In this document: piece by piece, positions 50,675 to 64,000 of the stretch
Layout: each line of letters begins with the position of its first letter
How positions within the stretch are numbered: position 1 is the stretch's first letter
Origin: Echinostoma caproni
Taxonomy: Eukaryota; Platyhelminthes; Trematoda; Plagiorchiida; Echinostomatidae
Direction of reading: 5' to 3'
NCBI GenBank assembly: GCA_900618425.1
Contig: UZAN01039505.1
Location: 86,486 to 150,485 of the forward strand
DNA length: 64,000 nt
Made by a program: the position numbers and the translations under genes
The notes under the pieces: generated by a model
What the model was told of the DNA's origin: nothing
Seen by the model: only the letters and a program-made list of their open reading frames with translations
Database searches by the model: none

Positions 50675-52540
50675 GAACTGTCAAAAATGCAAAGGTGTAC
50701 TTCATATAAACAGGTTGCGAAAGTTCAAGACTGGTTGTGATACTAGGAAAATTGANGCTGGAGGGCTCTGGTGACATTGCAACCAAACCGCACCAGACTA
50801 ATGCAGTAGTGACTTTGATCACCGCCCATTTCTTGGTTTTCTATCTCTGCACTCATTTCATCAACCATTTTAATTAGACTGCTCATTAGTGAATTGCACG
50901 CGGTAAAATGTGGATGATTAACAAAGAATGTTCTACAAGCCCAGGTGGAGATTGCATTTTATGATAGCAGACATAAACCGTTTCGGTTTAGAACAAAAGC
51001 AAGAATACTTTTAGTACTTTCCGTCCGATTGGTTTTCTTTGTAATACCTTAATTGCTCTGGCATATGAGGAACACATTCAACAAAGTTACAAAACAGTAG
51101 GGAAATGAACCCATTCCACAGACCGCCCTTTGAGTGGGTCTGCTAATAGGAGCCACTCACAGTGACCTACAGGGAGCACATGCCGTTTCCATAGAGAACC
51201 GATGCTCTGTGTAAAAACACTCATATACCGTTTCCCTTTTGACATGATACTGACTGAATGCGGTAAGCTCGTCAGTATCGATTTAAGGAATGGGAGGAGC
51301 ATACTGCAAACTTCACGGGCACAGACCCTGTCCCTTATTTTCTCTGCCAACACCTGATTGGTCAGAACTCCTTGCGTGGAATACGGTTTTCATCAATAAG
51401 TAAGAAGTTGGACTTTTCAGTTTTTAATCAGAAAACAAAGGAGTTACTTGAATATATATCATGATACCATTTGCTTTAGAATAAAAGATGAAATTGAATC
51501 AGTTGAGGAAAGGTTAAAAATGTTTGATTTTCATTCAACATAATCATAAGCCATTGAGAATATTTTTCTCTCAAAAATCAAGTTATCAAATACAATAGTA
51601 ATACATATTTTGCTTCATTTATTTGATTTGACCGTAGGAGTATATGAAAAATTCTTAGATTGATCTGTGCCATGACAGTTGTACAGAATGCAGCTTTTAT
51701 ATAAGTAGCCAAATTTTATCATGTATTGTCATTTACTCTAAACGTCCCCGACCAAACTCTGCCATGAATAACAATAGGTGGAAAACAGAGGGAAACCAAA
51801 TGTATTCATTGTCTGTGATAAATAGTCTCTTTTAACAGGTTTCTTACAGTGAATTATAAATTTCTGAGTTATTTCCTTTGTGACGAAAGGCTACTATATT
51901 ACAGAGGGCCACATAGAATGAGTTAGATTCAGCCGATTAGATAAGTTTGCATTAGAAAATTTGACCAGCGAGTTATTTCAAAAAACTGACCTAAAACTAA
52001 ATGTAAAAAATGAATCCTGTCGAATTTAGCAGATAAGAATAATGCTCCCAAAAGCTGTTAGTTCTTAGGACAAACGTGCCTGTATCAGGCCTCGCTTTAT
52101 AGATTATACTAGGTTATAAGACCACAAATATTCCAAAACGGAGTGATGTTCGAGAATATCTCTTATGTCGATTGTTTTGTTTTCCCTACAATATTCTTCG
52201 ATCCCGGTGGTAAAAACCTCTTCTATTTATTTCCCTTTTGACCACTGTTGTTTCTCCATGAGTCATCTTGTTTGCAGGGCAAAGCTTTCTTGTATTGCGC
52301 CTAAGGTGTGCGTGGTATTAATCACCAGCACCCAAGAAAAGGTCACACGAAAACACATACACGAACACATGCAAAGACTGAGAGAGAGGGCGAGTGGGTG
52401 GCATGAGTTAAGATGTTCACCGTTGATACCTCACACCTCAAGCACTCTGGGCTTTTGCGTGCCTTGTAGTGGGGTACCCAGCGATTTACGTACTACGGAT
52501 CAATTGCGGATGAGATTAAATTGATAAGAATAGCACTCCG

Positions 52541-52640
52541 TATTGGTCAGTTGGTAGACGTCAACTATAAGAGAATGCTGACATGGTCTGTACTAAGCGA
52601 GGGTGGGTGGGTGGCGAAAGACATCAGTTTTTAGTAAAAC
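52541..52640 (+). mobile_element. degenerate tRNA-like SINE candidate
   Basis: The stretch tattggtcagttggtagacg resembles a tRNA D-arm and A box. The expected B box is only loosely matched (tggtctgtactaag). The element boundary is unclear. Confidence 0.22.
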
Positions 52641-55600
52641 TCATATCCAAGTATAGGAACCATGGTTTGACTACAGTCTATCATTTTTAAATATTTCACT
52701 CCTTGCCTATGCTGAATCCGTTAGACTTTATTAAGTTAATGAAACTGCAAACGTATATTGTAAAAACCCGGTTGAGTACATAATGAAAATCAACACTAAG
52801 TTTTGTTACTCATTCTTTCATTATGTTGAGATTTTTCAATGACCCACATTATGAAAAATCAACAACGCTATGAAATAAAGATGTTTTGATTTTTTGTGAA
52901 ACTTCATTTTTGTGTTGCGCTCTCATAAATTTTTAAAATATAAACGTTCATCGTTTTGTTGGCATGTAAATCGAGTCGAATCTGGCTGATGACGGGGGTT
53001 ACTTCTAAAAATCCAGGTCACACAAATGATTCTGAACAAAATTAAACACGGAAAATGAACTTTAAGTATCAATTACCGCTTATTTGTTGCGAGTATGTTG
53101 CTCATTTTTCCGGTGTAATGAGGAGCAAAAGGTTTTCACATTAATCTATCCGATCCCGCCCACGGAGTATGCAAAAAACAGCAAGGACATCAATAGTTCC
53201 TAATCAACGTATCACAAACAAATGTTATGCTCCTTATTCGTGCACTATAATGTCTGTCAGACAAAGGTCTGCTCTTCTTGGTTTGCAGTTCCGTTGTTCG
53301 CTCAGAACCCCTACAGTTTGTGGGTTCCTTCTCATCGAAAGAATCATAGTTTGTTCTCATATCGTTCACGTTGATTCACACATGCCCGTGTGTAACACGG
53401 CAATACAAAGTTGCATCAAACTATAATACGCAACACGTGAGAAGGTACACTTGGCCCCTCGATAAACTTATGATACGAGATAGAATACGAATATCGTTTC
53501 GTTAGACGAACAAAAGACTTGAATTTCGTTTCGATAAGCATCAGAATAGTTGCTTTATTTCAAGGTTTATCTTTTTGACTTCACGTGTATCGACCAAGTC
53601 CCAAAGTGGAAACCAGACAATACAACAGGAGATCGGTATTCCATTATCAACTGATGAACCAAACACTGAATTGTAAAAAAACTATTTTTTCGGCCAAAAA
53701 TATCAGGAACTGTATAAACAGTCCTAAAACATTACGCTAACGTTTTTGTTAAGTCACACTGGAAAAAACCGTTCTTATTTCGTTTCAGTTAATATAGGCT
53801 GTCTGAGTCCAAACACCATAGATAACTTTCCTGCGCATACTCAGTTCTGACGTTCCCCACAGAACGGTTTTCCCTATGGACTACAAGGAACGGGTATCCG
53901 TTAATTGACTTTGTGTTCTGCTAATCATTTTTTAATGTGCGACAAGATCGCGTTTAGTTAGAGCTCAAACCAATAAGCAGTGCTTATTATCCATGAATGA
54001 ACGTGTGAAATTTATTAGGATTTCCTTTTTTCACTCGTGCGTTCCATTGTGCCATTATTCTCTCTTGGTAAAGGGACTTTGCCGGTGGAAATCAATTGTA
54101 CCTCTGTCTCTTTAGAGGTTTTGTCAATAATTTTGTTTGATTTGGCACTTATTTAGATAAAGTTTTACAGTGGATTATTGCATTTACTAATTCTCATCAC
54201 AGCAGGAAATTTCATGTCTGTCGAGAAATCCTAAATTCTGAAATAAAATTGGAGAGAAATCTACAAACTCATGTGGATGAATGATTCACCGTAGTTTGAG
54301 AAAACAGGTGCCTTCAATTACTGGTTCATCAGATGATCCATAACAGTTTTGCTTTCTAGAAGTAAGTGAAAAAGTCAGTGGAACAAACAAAAGTCGCTAC
54401 ATATAAGATATTTGTATAGACCTTTTTCCAAGAATACTAAAGATTGAGTGGATAGATGATGAAGTCCCTATGGAATAGGTACTCTAAAACACGAAAAGCA
54501 TGCAGTAAAACAAAAAAACGTGATGATAATAATTAGGACAATTATGTTTTAGCGCCAGGGAACTTTGCATTTTTGTTCGGCATAAAGATGAAGCGTCTCC
54601 AAACTAAGGAAATAATAAAAACCATCGTTTTTATAGTGATCAGATAAACGTATATCAAGTTTATTCTGACCGAGTAGTTTTATATCCGTCCATTGGTAGC
54701 CACCCACGTTCTTGATGTTCAGCTTTTCAGATAAAAAACAATATCGGATAATCCTTATCCAAAAAAGCCATTGTTAATCGTGTTCAGCGGCTATTCGACT
54801 TAAGCAGAAAGAAAAATGGAACAATTCACAATACACTTTGTGAGTGTAAACTAGATCTGAAGGCAAAGGAATTCTCTGTACTATTCACGTTAATTCGCAT
54901 ACTACTGAGGTATCATTTGCCCTCTTGCTAAGTTGACTTGCCTTCTGTTTATATATTAGTTCATCAGTGACATATGTACTGTCAAATGTATCATCAGACA
55001 AGACTTGTTCTTAAGTAATAGGTAAAACACTGCCTTCCTCTGTCAAAGAATCCAAAAATTACAGCCACAACATGGGTGTATACGGGAGCTGTCTGTGGTC
55101 ATCTCGTTGCATTTGTACACAAGCATACTGTGATCAGGGTGAGTTTCAAGACCCATTTAATAATAAAAGCAAGAATAAGAAAGATTGCTTGCAAGAAGGA
55201 CAACATGAAATATGAAAAATGCGTAAGCCATTGATGGGGTTGATCAATGGAGAAAAGCATTTTCATAATTATTTGGTCTTTTGGAAGGTGATAGAAAACA
55301 GGGGAAATATGCCAAAAATAAACTGTGGCTAGTAATAATCTATGGAAAAATAGAAATTTTCTCTTGAAGTTAGCTTCGAAACGGTATTTACCAGCCCAAC
55401 CATTCCATTTAGCGTTCTGTATCTTGTGTTCTTTTATTAAATAACACGGTTGGCTTTTACCAGCAATTATTTCTTTATTTCCTTGAAAACTCCTCTTTAT
55501 TGCGGTTTGAATAGGTACAAACCCAACGGAATGACATCTCAATCTGCACTAGGTGATAAGATATACGACTGATAAGATACGACTGGCCACAACATCCTTC

Positions 55601-57061
55601 GCAAAAGATGATAATCCCCGTGCAATAATGTTGAACCAAAATTTCCTTTCCTTTCTTGATGAATGTTTTTTGAAATGAATTGATTCATAAAATCACAGTA
55701 GGAGATTAAGTTGCATCGTATTTTTGAACAAAAGATTGCTGTTTTGCAACCGACGGACATACGAGAGCTGCACTTCATTTGAAGCTCCCCATAATTGTAA
55801 GCTCAACCAATGTGAAATTCGTCATCAATATTGTCAATTTGAACTGCGTTGAAAAACGTCTGACTGAAATGGTGTAACACTGTATCAGCTTCGTTTTAGC
55901 GAGGGCAATATCCCGTTTTGCCTGTGAAAACATATTTGTGGTATGAACTGACTACCTTAACATGCTTTTCCATCACCGACATTGCAATTGCCTTTGATTG
56001 CTTTTGTCTATTTCTTCTCCGTTCTCGTCAAACAAAAAATGTCACTTTATGGAGCTTAATTCGTTCAGCACAATACATTTCCCCTTATTCCATGGACATG
56101 CAAAACACTACACACGGATGTCGCCAACTGTGCATTCCTAAAAAGCCTCACGGTTGCACACTCGCGTTTTGGACCAATGAAACCGGATAATTTTAAGTGC
56201 AGCCATTTCAATACCGATCAACATCATGAACGGGGAAATACAAGTTCGCCAGTTTGCTTTTTGTTCAAGTGGCCACTAATAATCTGTCTCTGTAATTGTC
56301 CGACGGGACAAACCGAGCGTAGGACGAACAACGAGCATATTGTCTAACGTTGTTCACGGTGGGCCAACGGAATTGGAATGCGGCTGGTATGCGCTCAGTC
56401 AATTCGGATCAGAGATCGTGTCTCATGGGACGTGGAAACATTCTGCTGATACAAACTAAAATAGCCATAAACTTGTCTATGTTACAGATTTGTTGTCCAA
56501 TTTACTGGATAATTTTCAACGGTTATTTCGTGACTAGAGAAGTAATACACAAAACAATTCATCATTGTGATTAACGTTTAGACGGTAGCAGATCATCAAT
56601 GCAACATATCTTGTGCCGTTCTTCAGTGTACATGATTTCGGCCAACGTGTACCAAAAGTCTAACGTACTACTTGGTCTCGATCACTCCAAAATATTCCAT
56701 CGCAGCAGAAGCGTACTTATTTCTGCTGGACGTCACAGACGGTATTATTGAGAAACGCGAAAGTCCCATGTATTTTTTATGCTCTGCTAGATAAGATTAT
56801 CAAATTATCACTAAATGAATGTTAAACAATTAACAAACAATGTACTAACTATTTTGACTACCGGTGATTTATTCTGTCACCGAACTGTGGTGGAAGATCA
56901 GTTCACATGATTAAAGTGACGGATTATCAAGAGATTCATGCCCGTTTATCTTTTTCCCAGATTTGGAATATATAATTTTACTTGAAATCGGCCACCGTGT
57001 TATCAGGCATGTCAAATGAAACAAGAGAAAGTAGAGGATGGAAACAAATTTAACCTCAGAC

Positions 57062-57250
57062 TGTGATATAGCCAAGTGATTCGAGTATTCTGAATAGCCT
57101 TATAAAGGTCATGAGTTCGAATCCCACCACAGTCGACCAACTTCCCATGTCTGTATTTCTCGAGGCCATCTTTTAACGGCCGCAGTCCCCTTTCTGGTAG
57201 TTGACCGAACGTTGGTACACTCAGTGAACAAAATAGGAAATATAAAAACA
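57062..57250 (+). mobile_element. tRNA-derived SINE
   Basis: An A-box-like tatagccaagtgattcgag (57067 on) and a near-perfect B box (ggtcatgagttcgaatccc, 57107-57125) lie at tRNA spacing. They are followed by about 120 bp of unrelated body. The antisense translation gives CGGIRTHDL, the usual misread peptide of B-box SINEs. The anticodon arm does not pair well, so it is not a functional tRNA gene. Confidence 0.6.
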
Positions 57251-57407
57251 TACTTTATACAATTATTTGGCAACCAAAAATCTGTGGGAGATCGACCGAG
57301 TATAGAGGACAAGCATTGTAAACGATATTGAGAGATTTTCACACTGGGGGAAAAAATAACATTTTTTCAAGTTTTGTTAGTCTACTGCATCTAACCTCAA
57401 AGACTTC

Positions 57408-57780
57408 TTCATTGTCTTTGATACGAAAACTCGTGATGCGCTTCTGACAATACTGAAAAATAGTAGGGTGCCGTAGTATTCTGTGAGATATCCTTTGACT
57501 TTCTGTTCACCCCAACCCCATTCATGCATTCTCTTATACGATCATAGATTCGCTAAATTCACGACAAGTTAGAGTTCGAAAGTACTGCGCCTTGTAGCGT
57601 TCTTCACCTATGCAATCGATTGGATTCCGGGGAGGGCACTTGGCAACTCCTTGGTGTTAAGCTGAGTTCAAGCGTGTACAATTTTGACTCAGCTCGCGGA
57701 TGACACTTGCGCATTAAACACTTCACTCAACACTTCCAGACCATGCCTTTTGAACTCATCACACACAGTATCGGNCATTT
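57408..57780 (+). mobile_element. RTE-like LINE, reverse transcriptase palm fragment
   Basis: The plus strand reads IVFDTKTRDALLTILKNSRV, then after frame changes FFTYAIDWIPGRALGNS and QLADDTCALNTS. These correspond to palm motif A (FD-x-x-x-RD-x-LL), the segment before the active site (LF-x-YAIDWI-x-x-x-AL) and the YADD box, here LADD. Stops and frameshifts show it is dead. Confidence 0.65.
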
Positions 57781-58967
57781 TATTTGATCCCATCTATTAT
57801 GGCTCAAGTGAATGAATCAATTCAAATTCCTGGGTCTGATCATTTTTCTCGATGGTAAACATAAATAATAGGTAGTTTTGAAAACAAACAGTATAAGAAA
57901 GCCATTCTTTCACTAAAACACGGTGAAAGCATGACGGGATCAGTTTGGGAACAAATTTCAGATAGATAACAGTACTGATCGACGAAGTATGTAATATGAT
58001 CTTAAAGCTTGGCTTTGAAAATAATAATATATATAATGGCTGTAGGTATCCCAACATTGGTTAGAAAACCCCAAAATTGATAGCCGACTATGCGTACAAA
58101 TCAAACTAAAATCCTTAAACACCGAAAGTATGTTTGAATTAATTAAGCAACTTAGTTATTTCCCACAATATAAAACCCCTGAGGTACCAAAATGTATTTT
58201 TTTTTAATATGAGCATATAGGTGAAAGCTTAAAGCATGTATAAGTTGTGCGTGGAACACCCAGTTCCACACTAGGTCTATGGTGGTCAACAACTTGCACC
58301 GACTACGCTAGTTACCAATGCAAATGTATGGGTGCTGCGTTTTGCAGGAATCTGGATTAAACTCCAGTTGGATGTCTGATTTCTAATGTTGAAATAAGAA
58401 AAAGATGCGTTTGTTTTATAACCGTTTTTTTCCACATGCTTTGCTTGGGTCGCATTGCTTCAACATTGCTAATCAATGTTGACCGTGTTTGACAGTGCTC
58501 TCTAAGCCCTTACTGTAGAGGATTTTTATTCATATGAAAACAAACCCTAACATAAATTGAATATATGTTACTAACCAGAAACTATAGTTAGACAAACGTC
58601 AGAGACACAAGGATAGTACACACGAGTGATGCAGGTCATCCAGAACACATCTGCACTCCAGTGCTACTTACTTGCTTACCTTCACACTTGCTGTCACTAA
58701 TATACGAGGTTAGAACTTCGCTACAGCGACTTAATTTTGATGGTAGGCAGCTTCACTATAATTTGGCCCGAATCCCGGTCTATTCTGATGTTTGGTACTT
58801 CACGTTTCAGGGTTTAGGTAGACGACTAGCATTAGTGAAGAGAAGCTCCTTTTTGATAAAATGTTAACCCCTGAAATCTTCGTCACGATACACTGCAACA
58901 AAACAGTCAAGCCTTCATTTACCCTATACCTATTTCCTAGTAAACAATCGCTTTTGTCGCAATATCC

Positions 58968-59100
58968 GGCTATCTGTAAAGGGTAGAGTTTATGCTGCAG
59001 CAGTTTAGTCGGTGCTGCTCTACAGTGCAGAGACTTCGTCATTACGCGTACAGGATACAGAACGCCTGACGATGTTTGAATAAGACTGTTCACGCTGCAT
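58968..59100 (+). mobile_element. RTE-like LINE, region after the polymerase domain
   Basis: The plus strand reads RLSVKGRVYAAAV, stop, SVLLYSAETSSLRVQDTERL. This matches the LINE segment usually like LS-x-KGRVY-x-AAVRSVLLYG-x-ETWPLR-x-ED. It may belong to the same disrupted element as 57408-57780, with about 1.2 kb of other sequence between. Weakly similar sequence may extend to 58660 on the left. Confidence 0.6.
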
Positions 59101-62100
59101 TGCACTAGTCTTGTGGTGACAACCGGACAAGCAATGCTAATGTTAAGATCAAACCTTTAGATAACCGAAGTCGCCCAGTGGAGCAAGTGCTTCATCTCCA
59201 TTGAGTACGTTGTTTGAGATGTGTTACACATGTCATCGAATAGAGTTTCCCGTCATGAACTATTCGCCGAGGTAGGTAGTGAGCGGAATACGAGAAGTCA
59301 AACTGACAACTGACATAGGGTTATGAAACCTTAACCAGGAAACTCGATCACGTTCGGCTCTCCGGATGAGGACTTCAGCCTGCACGAGGGTCAAGGGAAC
59401 TAAGTGATATGGTTGAGAGTCGAAAACAGTGACGCTCCTGCAACTTATCAATCTCTCGTTTAGGCAAGATCGTTTTCAGTTGAGTCGCAAAAGAAGAAAT
59501 CTGATATTAAAAGATAAAATTTGCAAAAGAGGCGCGAACATATGGATGTTGAGCGGCTATCTTTGATGTTAATAAACGTTTTTCAAATTCCTGATGTAGC
59601 CTCTTCTCGGGCTCTCGGGTCCGCCCTTTGAAATCTGTCTCCACAAATGAAGCATCTTGATCGACCGGTTTTCTGTGAAACAATCCGCGTTTATCCTACT
59701 AGGACCTCGTGTAAACTTGTAGTCACTACCGGCTTCTATTTACGAATTGGAGACACTCTTGAATTTATAATTCAACAGTTTCACCGTAATGGACTCCACG
59801 CAACGCCTTCCATACAAACTAGTTATATCCCAAGTTAGTCAACAATGTTGCATTTAAACTGTTGTAACAGTTCAGTTAAACACAAGAAAACAAACGACAT
59901 GAGTCGAACAACAAAATTCTAAGTCCAAGCAATGTCAACGCTATAAAATGAGAAACTAAAATTGCGAACTAAAATCGCCATAATTAGAATGAGAAAAAGC
60001 CAAAAACGAAAGCCAATGTATTTAACAATAATTGTTGCAATAGGAAATCCCCGAACTTTGAAGCTGGTGTCAGTCATCGCGTGTGTCACAGTCACCAATA
60101 TTTCTTTTACACAATGAATATTTATGAAACTATACCATCAGCGGGATTTTCTAAAATACCGTACAATAGTGCGAGCTAGTTAGGAATGTCAATTTCACCC
60201 TCCCTTCGTTGGGTGTCAACAAATTGGCATTGTGAGAAAAGAACACAAATTATTCAAATCTGAATGTATTAGACAAAAATACATTTCCAGTGAAACAAAG
60301 CAATCCCGTTTACAGGGATTGTTTCATTCTCCACATCTGCCAACTCCGTTATATTCATGCAAAAATGTCAGTGAATGGCAAACGCGTTTGGTACGCGGTC
60401 AAGAGGGGCGGAGATGTTATGAAATGAACAGAACGATCAGTTCGGCCTCATGCGCTGCATTGCTATGCATAACATATTCATTAGGCAACGTGTTTGGTCG
60501 TCTACGAAACATGATCTAGGAATATTATCTATCAAACAAGAGTCTGCAAGAAGGAAGGTCAGCTGATGATCCAATCCGGACAGTTTCTGCCTAATTTGCA
60601 ATCAATGACCTGTTTTCTCCTCGAGTTTCGCAAAAACAATGTTTCTGTGAGCATCCATAATTTCATGCAGAATGAGTTTAGACGTGCTAACGAAACCATA
60701 GAAGTAAAATGGATAAAAGTATATAAAATTGCGAAAAAATAATAAAGGCAAATTAAACTCCCGGTAAAATCAACAATAATTCTTTGATTGAACAGTTCTA
60801 AGGAGAATGTGAACAACCAGTTTTCTCGGTCAAGGCTTGTACATCAAATGGTTTATCGTATTATTGGATGTTTAGACGTGCAGAATTTTGCCTAAACAAA
60901 ACAGTTTGGGACACTTGCGTTAAACCTTTCTCACTTGTTCTTATCAGTTAACATTTACATACACTGTATCCGTCAGCATTGGTGTGAAAATCGTCAGTTC
61001 AGTGTTTGCTCTGATAACGAGGCATTGGGGAACGCGAAAAACACTTTTATCTTTTTTCCATCTTTGTTGATGATAGTGCAAACACCGAGCTTATTGGTAA
61101 TCCAAAACCCAATGTGGGTGGTCACAGTGTCTTCGTGTGCCATATAGCCTGTTTCTTCCTAAACGCGGAACGCTAACAATAGCCATTGCCTTCAATCGGA
61201 ACGGCATGAAGGCATTTGTGACCGGATGGATATTTCATCGTTCGACTATTTTGGTTGTTGTTTAGATTTGAACAATCAGTTTGACTAATCAGGAGTAGTA
61301 GAGGGGAATGATACTTTGGATTAACTAGGTATATAGATGGAAAAAAAATTAACCTATAAAAGTGATTTCCCCCACCCGTTGACCTGTTGCTTTGAATCCA
61401 AATTTATTTTTTCAACACTCGGAATTCGACGGAACCTTGATTTATTTCGAAAGTACGAAGATTAATGTTCAAGAAGTAATTCCCTATGCAGAATCAGTTT
61501 TGTACAGACAGCTGGAAAGTATGGAAAACACCATGCAGATGTTTCATCCTTTTGGGAAATTAACGCTTGTGCACATCGGCCTCATTGCTGACCGCTCCAA
61601 TCGAGATTGCTAGGTTTGAGAGTCCCGCATATGGACATCTTTTTGTGTATATAGGAATATATTCAAGGACTGACTACGCCACATCACTATGAAAACCGAA
61701 GAGGATGCTTTTTAATAAACTTTCCATATGAAACCACGTAAAACTGTTGCGCTATATCTGCTTTCATTCTCGAGATAAGAGTAAATGAAAACTACCCCAT
61801 TGCTTTCATCTCTGAGGAGAAATAAATTCGGACATGGCTATTGGAGGAAAGATTGGATAAATGTTTAATGTTACCAGTATCAATTTAATCATCAACACGA
61901 TCGTTAAATATTCACCAAGCAGAAAAATCCTGGATGTTTGAAGTTTTCGTATGAAGCACATAAGAATTCGATTACAGCCTTCATCAGTCTATTTAATGTT
62001 TATTTAATAATTTCATCAAACGTTATTCCGATCATATTGCTTCATAAGTCAACTGCCAGGAACAACTAATCCGTCATTTTTTCAGATTGTTACCAGTGTA

Positions 62101-64000
62101 GTAAATTAAACTTCAAAATAATAGAAACTGGCTCAGGTTTTATGTCAAACATTTTCACTTGTGATGATTGTTTTGTGCTAAAAAATGCATTCATTAATCG
62201 ATTTTTGATAACCATTTGCATCACGTATGGAAACAGGCGTAAATCCGGAAAGTAGAGTCAGCAATACTCGGGGAAACCTGAATCAAAATTGGAATTCCAG
62301 TAAGCAACAGTTGTATTTCGAGGCGGTTGACATTCAGTGTATATAGTGGATCATCAAATATCAACCTATCGATTTGTTATCGATCTTTGAATTTTAGGCC
62401 ATTTTGTACATAATTATTAATAATAATTATAATAAGTTAAATATACGTAAAATCGATTATCTATAACCACCGTTTTCAGAGTATTGTTTGAACATCTGTT
62501 GGAAATTTTGTAATGAGAGAAGCTTTAATAATGAAGCTGTCCTATACTTACCAAACTCGTTCTTTGTGCATGGAATAAAAATTGACAGTTTTAATCGGTC
62601 CTTTTTAGAGGTCTGACAGCCTGGTTCCCAGTTATCCTGTGCACACTTGCTCTGCTAGTTCCATCAAAACCCATAATTACTGTTGATAATAAAAAATCTG
62701 GGTTATGTAACTTCTATGTGTTTTGAGCACTATAATGAGAAAGCACCGATTAACCATTAGGACCCGCTTTTCAGAAAGTCAACAATCGGGGAATCGACCA
62801 CATGTGATGCACAATACAAAAATGTCTTAGGCAGTAGACAGCTACCATTGACTAACACAGTAAAGTAGGATGGCGTCAGACGTTCCATTTATCGATTATT
62901 CATCTGACATTTACCAGTCTGTCATATCGTTTCACGATGAATGTTGAACCTCTGAAGCAAAGTTGGATGCATATATTTGCCGTGGATATATGTGAGCAGA
63001 TGTTATTTAAGTATATTTACATATGATTTAATATGAGTTTGAGAAGACCTTTTACTTAATGTATTGGAAGTTGCATTTATGAATGAAACAGCCTGACGGG
63101 AACTGCTGTGGAACATCTGTTTGGGTTAACAAATTTGAGTCGAAGAAAAATGTTTGAATACCGAAATTGGAAGCATGTATCATTTATTATTTGGTTCGTT
63201 GGTTGTCAAGTTCTCAATGACCAGTGTGAAGTCACTACAAATATGTCTCTATTTTTGGAAAATTCTCTATCCATCGAAACCAAAAAACGTTGGCACTCAT
63301 CCAATACCCGATTCTGAGGTGTGAAACAATACGTCTCTTGAAAGATGCAGCAAGAATTATATGCAAACGTTTAGCACATACTTGCTTATGTTTTATTACA
63401 CTAGACAAGGTCTCTCCGTATATGCTTGTTTTCCATCTGCACTCAGGGTAAGAAATATTTCAAACGTTTTATTTTCTATTTAGCAAGAGCACTACAAATC
63501 TCCATCTGCTTCATTCAGCTGTACAGATGTAACTGTTCTTCTTGAAGTAAAGTTTTTAACGGTAGTAATTTATTTACGGATTAAGCCCTTGCCATCTAGA
63601 ATAAACACTTTTGTTCTATATAAAATTTGCCATCAAAATCGACTTGAATACATGTGAGTGCATTAATCGTTCTATTAATGTGAGCAGATAACACAAGTGG
63701 GAAATTTTCGTGAAAATGCCAAACTAGCTCTATCTAGTTAAATCGTATGAGATGTTCCAAAATTCTGATTGAAATCAGACCTGCGAAAAGACAGTTGACG
63801 GAAATATACATAAGGCTTATTCCGTCATCTACAAATCAAATGACACGTGAAAGAAAAATGTTAAGAAGCCAACGACAGCTGTTTTGACTTGGTCAGGTCT
63901 CAGCAACGGTGAACGTCCAACTTACCTCGGAAATGGACCTGGACCGCACAGGTTAGAATGTTCCTAATCAAGTCAAAACCTTAGAGGCTAGTGCTGAGAT

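Larger units (their letters stand above)
50446..64000. other. 13.5-kb region upstream of the first exon found
   Basis: Probably the glypican first intron and/or 5' flank. It holds RTE-like LINE pieces (57408-57780 and 58968-59100), SINE candidates (52541-52640 and 57062-57250), an ATT microsatellite, and isolated ambiguous bases (50756, 57775). A good splice-donor match on the minus strand lies at 63920-63926 (CCGAG/gtaagt), but no start codon with a hydrophobic leader was found next to it. The signal-peptide exon was not located. Confidence 0.5.

Noticed and set aside
51087..51353. 88-codon minus-strand frame as the missing signal-peptide exon
   Set aside because: No N-terminal hydrophobic leader, no donor at its end, and both strands are similarly open; perhaps an old repeat.
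55099..55542. 147-codon open frame on the minus strand
   Set aside because: The longest open frame in the region, but low complexity, rich in Phe/Leu/Ile, without a recognisable family; expected by chance in AT-rich DNA.
57062..57133. True tRNA gene
   Set aside because: A and B boxes are present, but acceptor and anticodon stems do not pair; better explained as a SINE head.
1..64000. Operons, ribosome binding sites, CRISPR arrays, prophage or plasmid features
   Set aside because: The window is eukaryotic: spliced gene, long introns, retroelements and no regular spaced repeat arrays.

Overview
The window looks like flatworm nuclear DNA, most probably from a trematode (inference). It is AT-rich, has no dense prokaryote-style coding, and has short exons separated by introns of up to about 12 kb. 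It is littered with decayed CR1-like and RTE-like LINEs, a Penelope-like element and a Tc1/mariner fold-back element, a mix familiar from fluke genomes. The species cannot be fixed from the sequence alone.

The main content is one gene on the minus strand, a glypican (GPI-anchored heparan sulfate proteoglycan core protein). I rebuilt twelve exons by joining splice sites and checking that reading phase matches at every junction. In transcript order they are 50159-50445, 43828-44122, 32309-32639, 19734-19902, 18065-18118, 17772-17899, 14758-14907, 12555-12673, 8866-9100, 7143-7347, 274-458 and 175-1. Together they give about 2.3 kb of coding sequence (about 777 codons) spread over 50 kb. They carry the family hallmarks in the right order: a C-C pair near the N-terminus, the central Cys block with HCALC and PCSELC, a single Cys, an L-C, the QCWNG motif and a Ser-Gly-containing acidic tail. 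The signal-peptide exon (right of 50.4 kb) and the GPI-signal exon (left of position 1) were not found.

Everything else is intron or upstream DNA. Intron 459-7142 holds a 1.46 kb mariner element with 486-bp inverted arms next to two LINE fragments. Intron 9101-12554 holds a CR1-like LINE end. Intron 14908-17771 holds a Penelope-like element with a GIY-YIG-type region. Intron 19903-32308 holds a SINE-like sequence and a plus-strand zinc-finger-like remnant. Intron 32640-43827 holds a CR1-like endonuclease fragment. The 13.5 kb right of the gene holds RTE-like reverse transcriptase pieces and a tRNA-derived SINE. No intact second gene, RNA gene or CRISPR array was recognised.

I found no convincing undescribed system. 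The most distinctive points are flatworm-specific features of the glypican (an arginine/threonine-rich insertion in the N-lobe, a displaced RRQR site and a long acidic tail) and the large-armed fold-back transposon.
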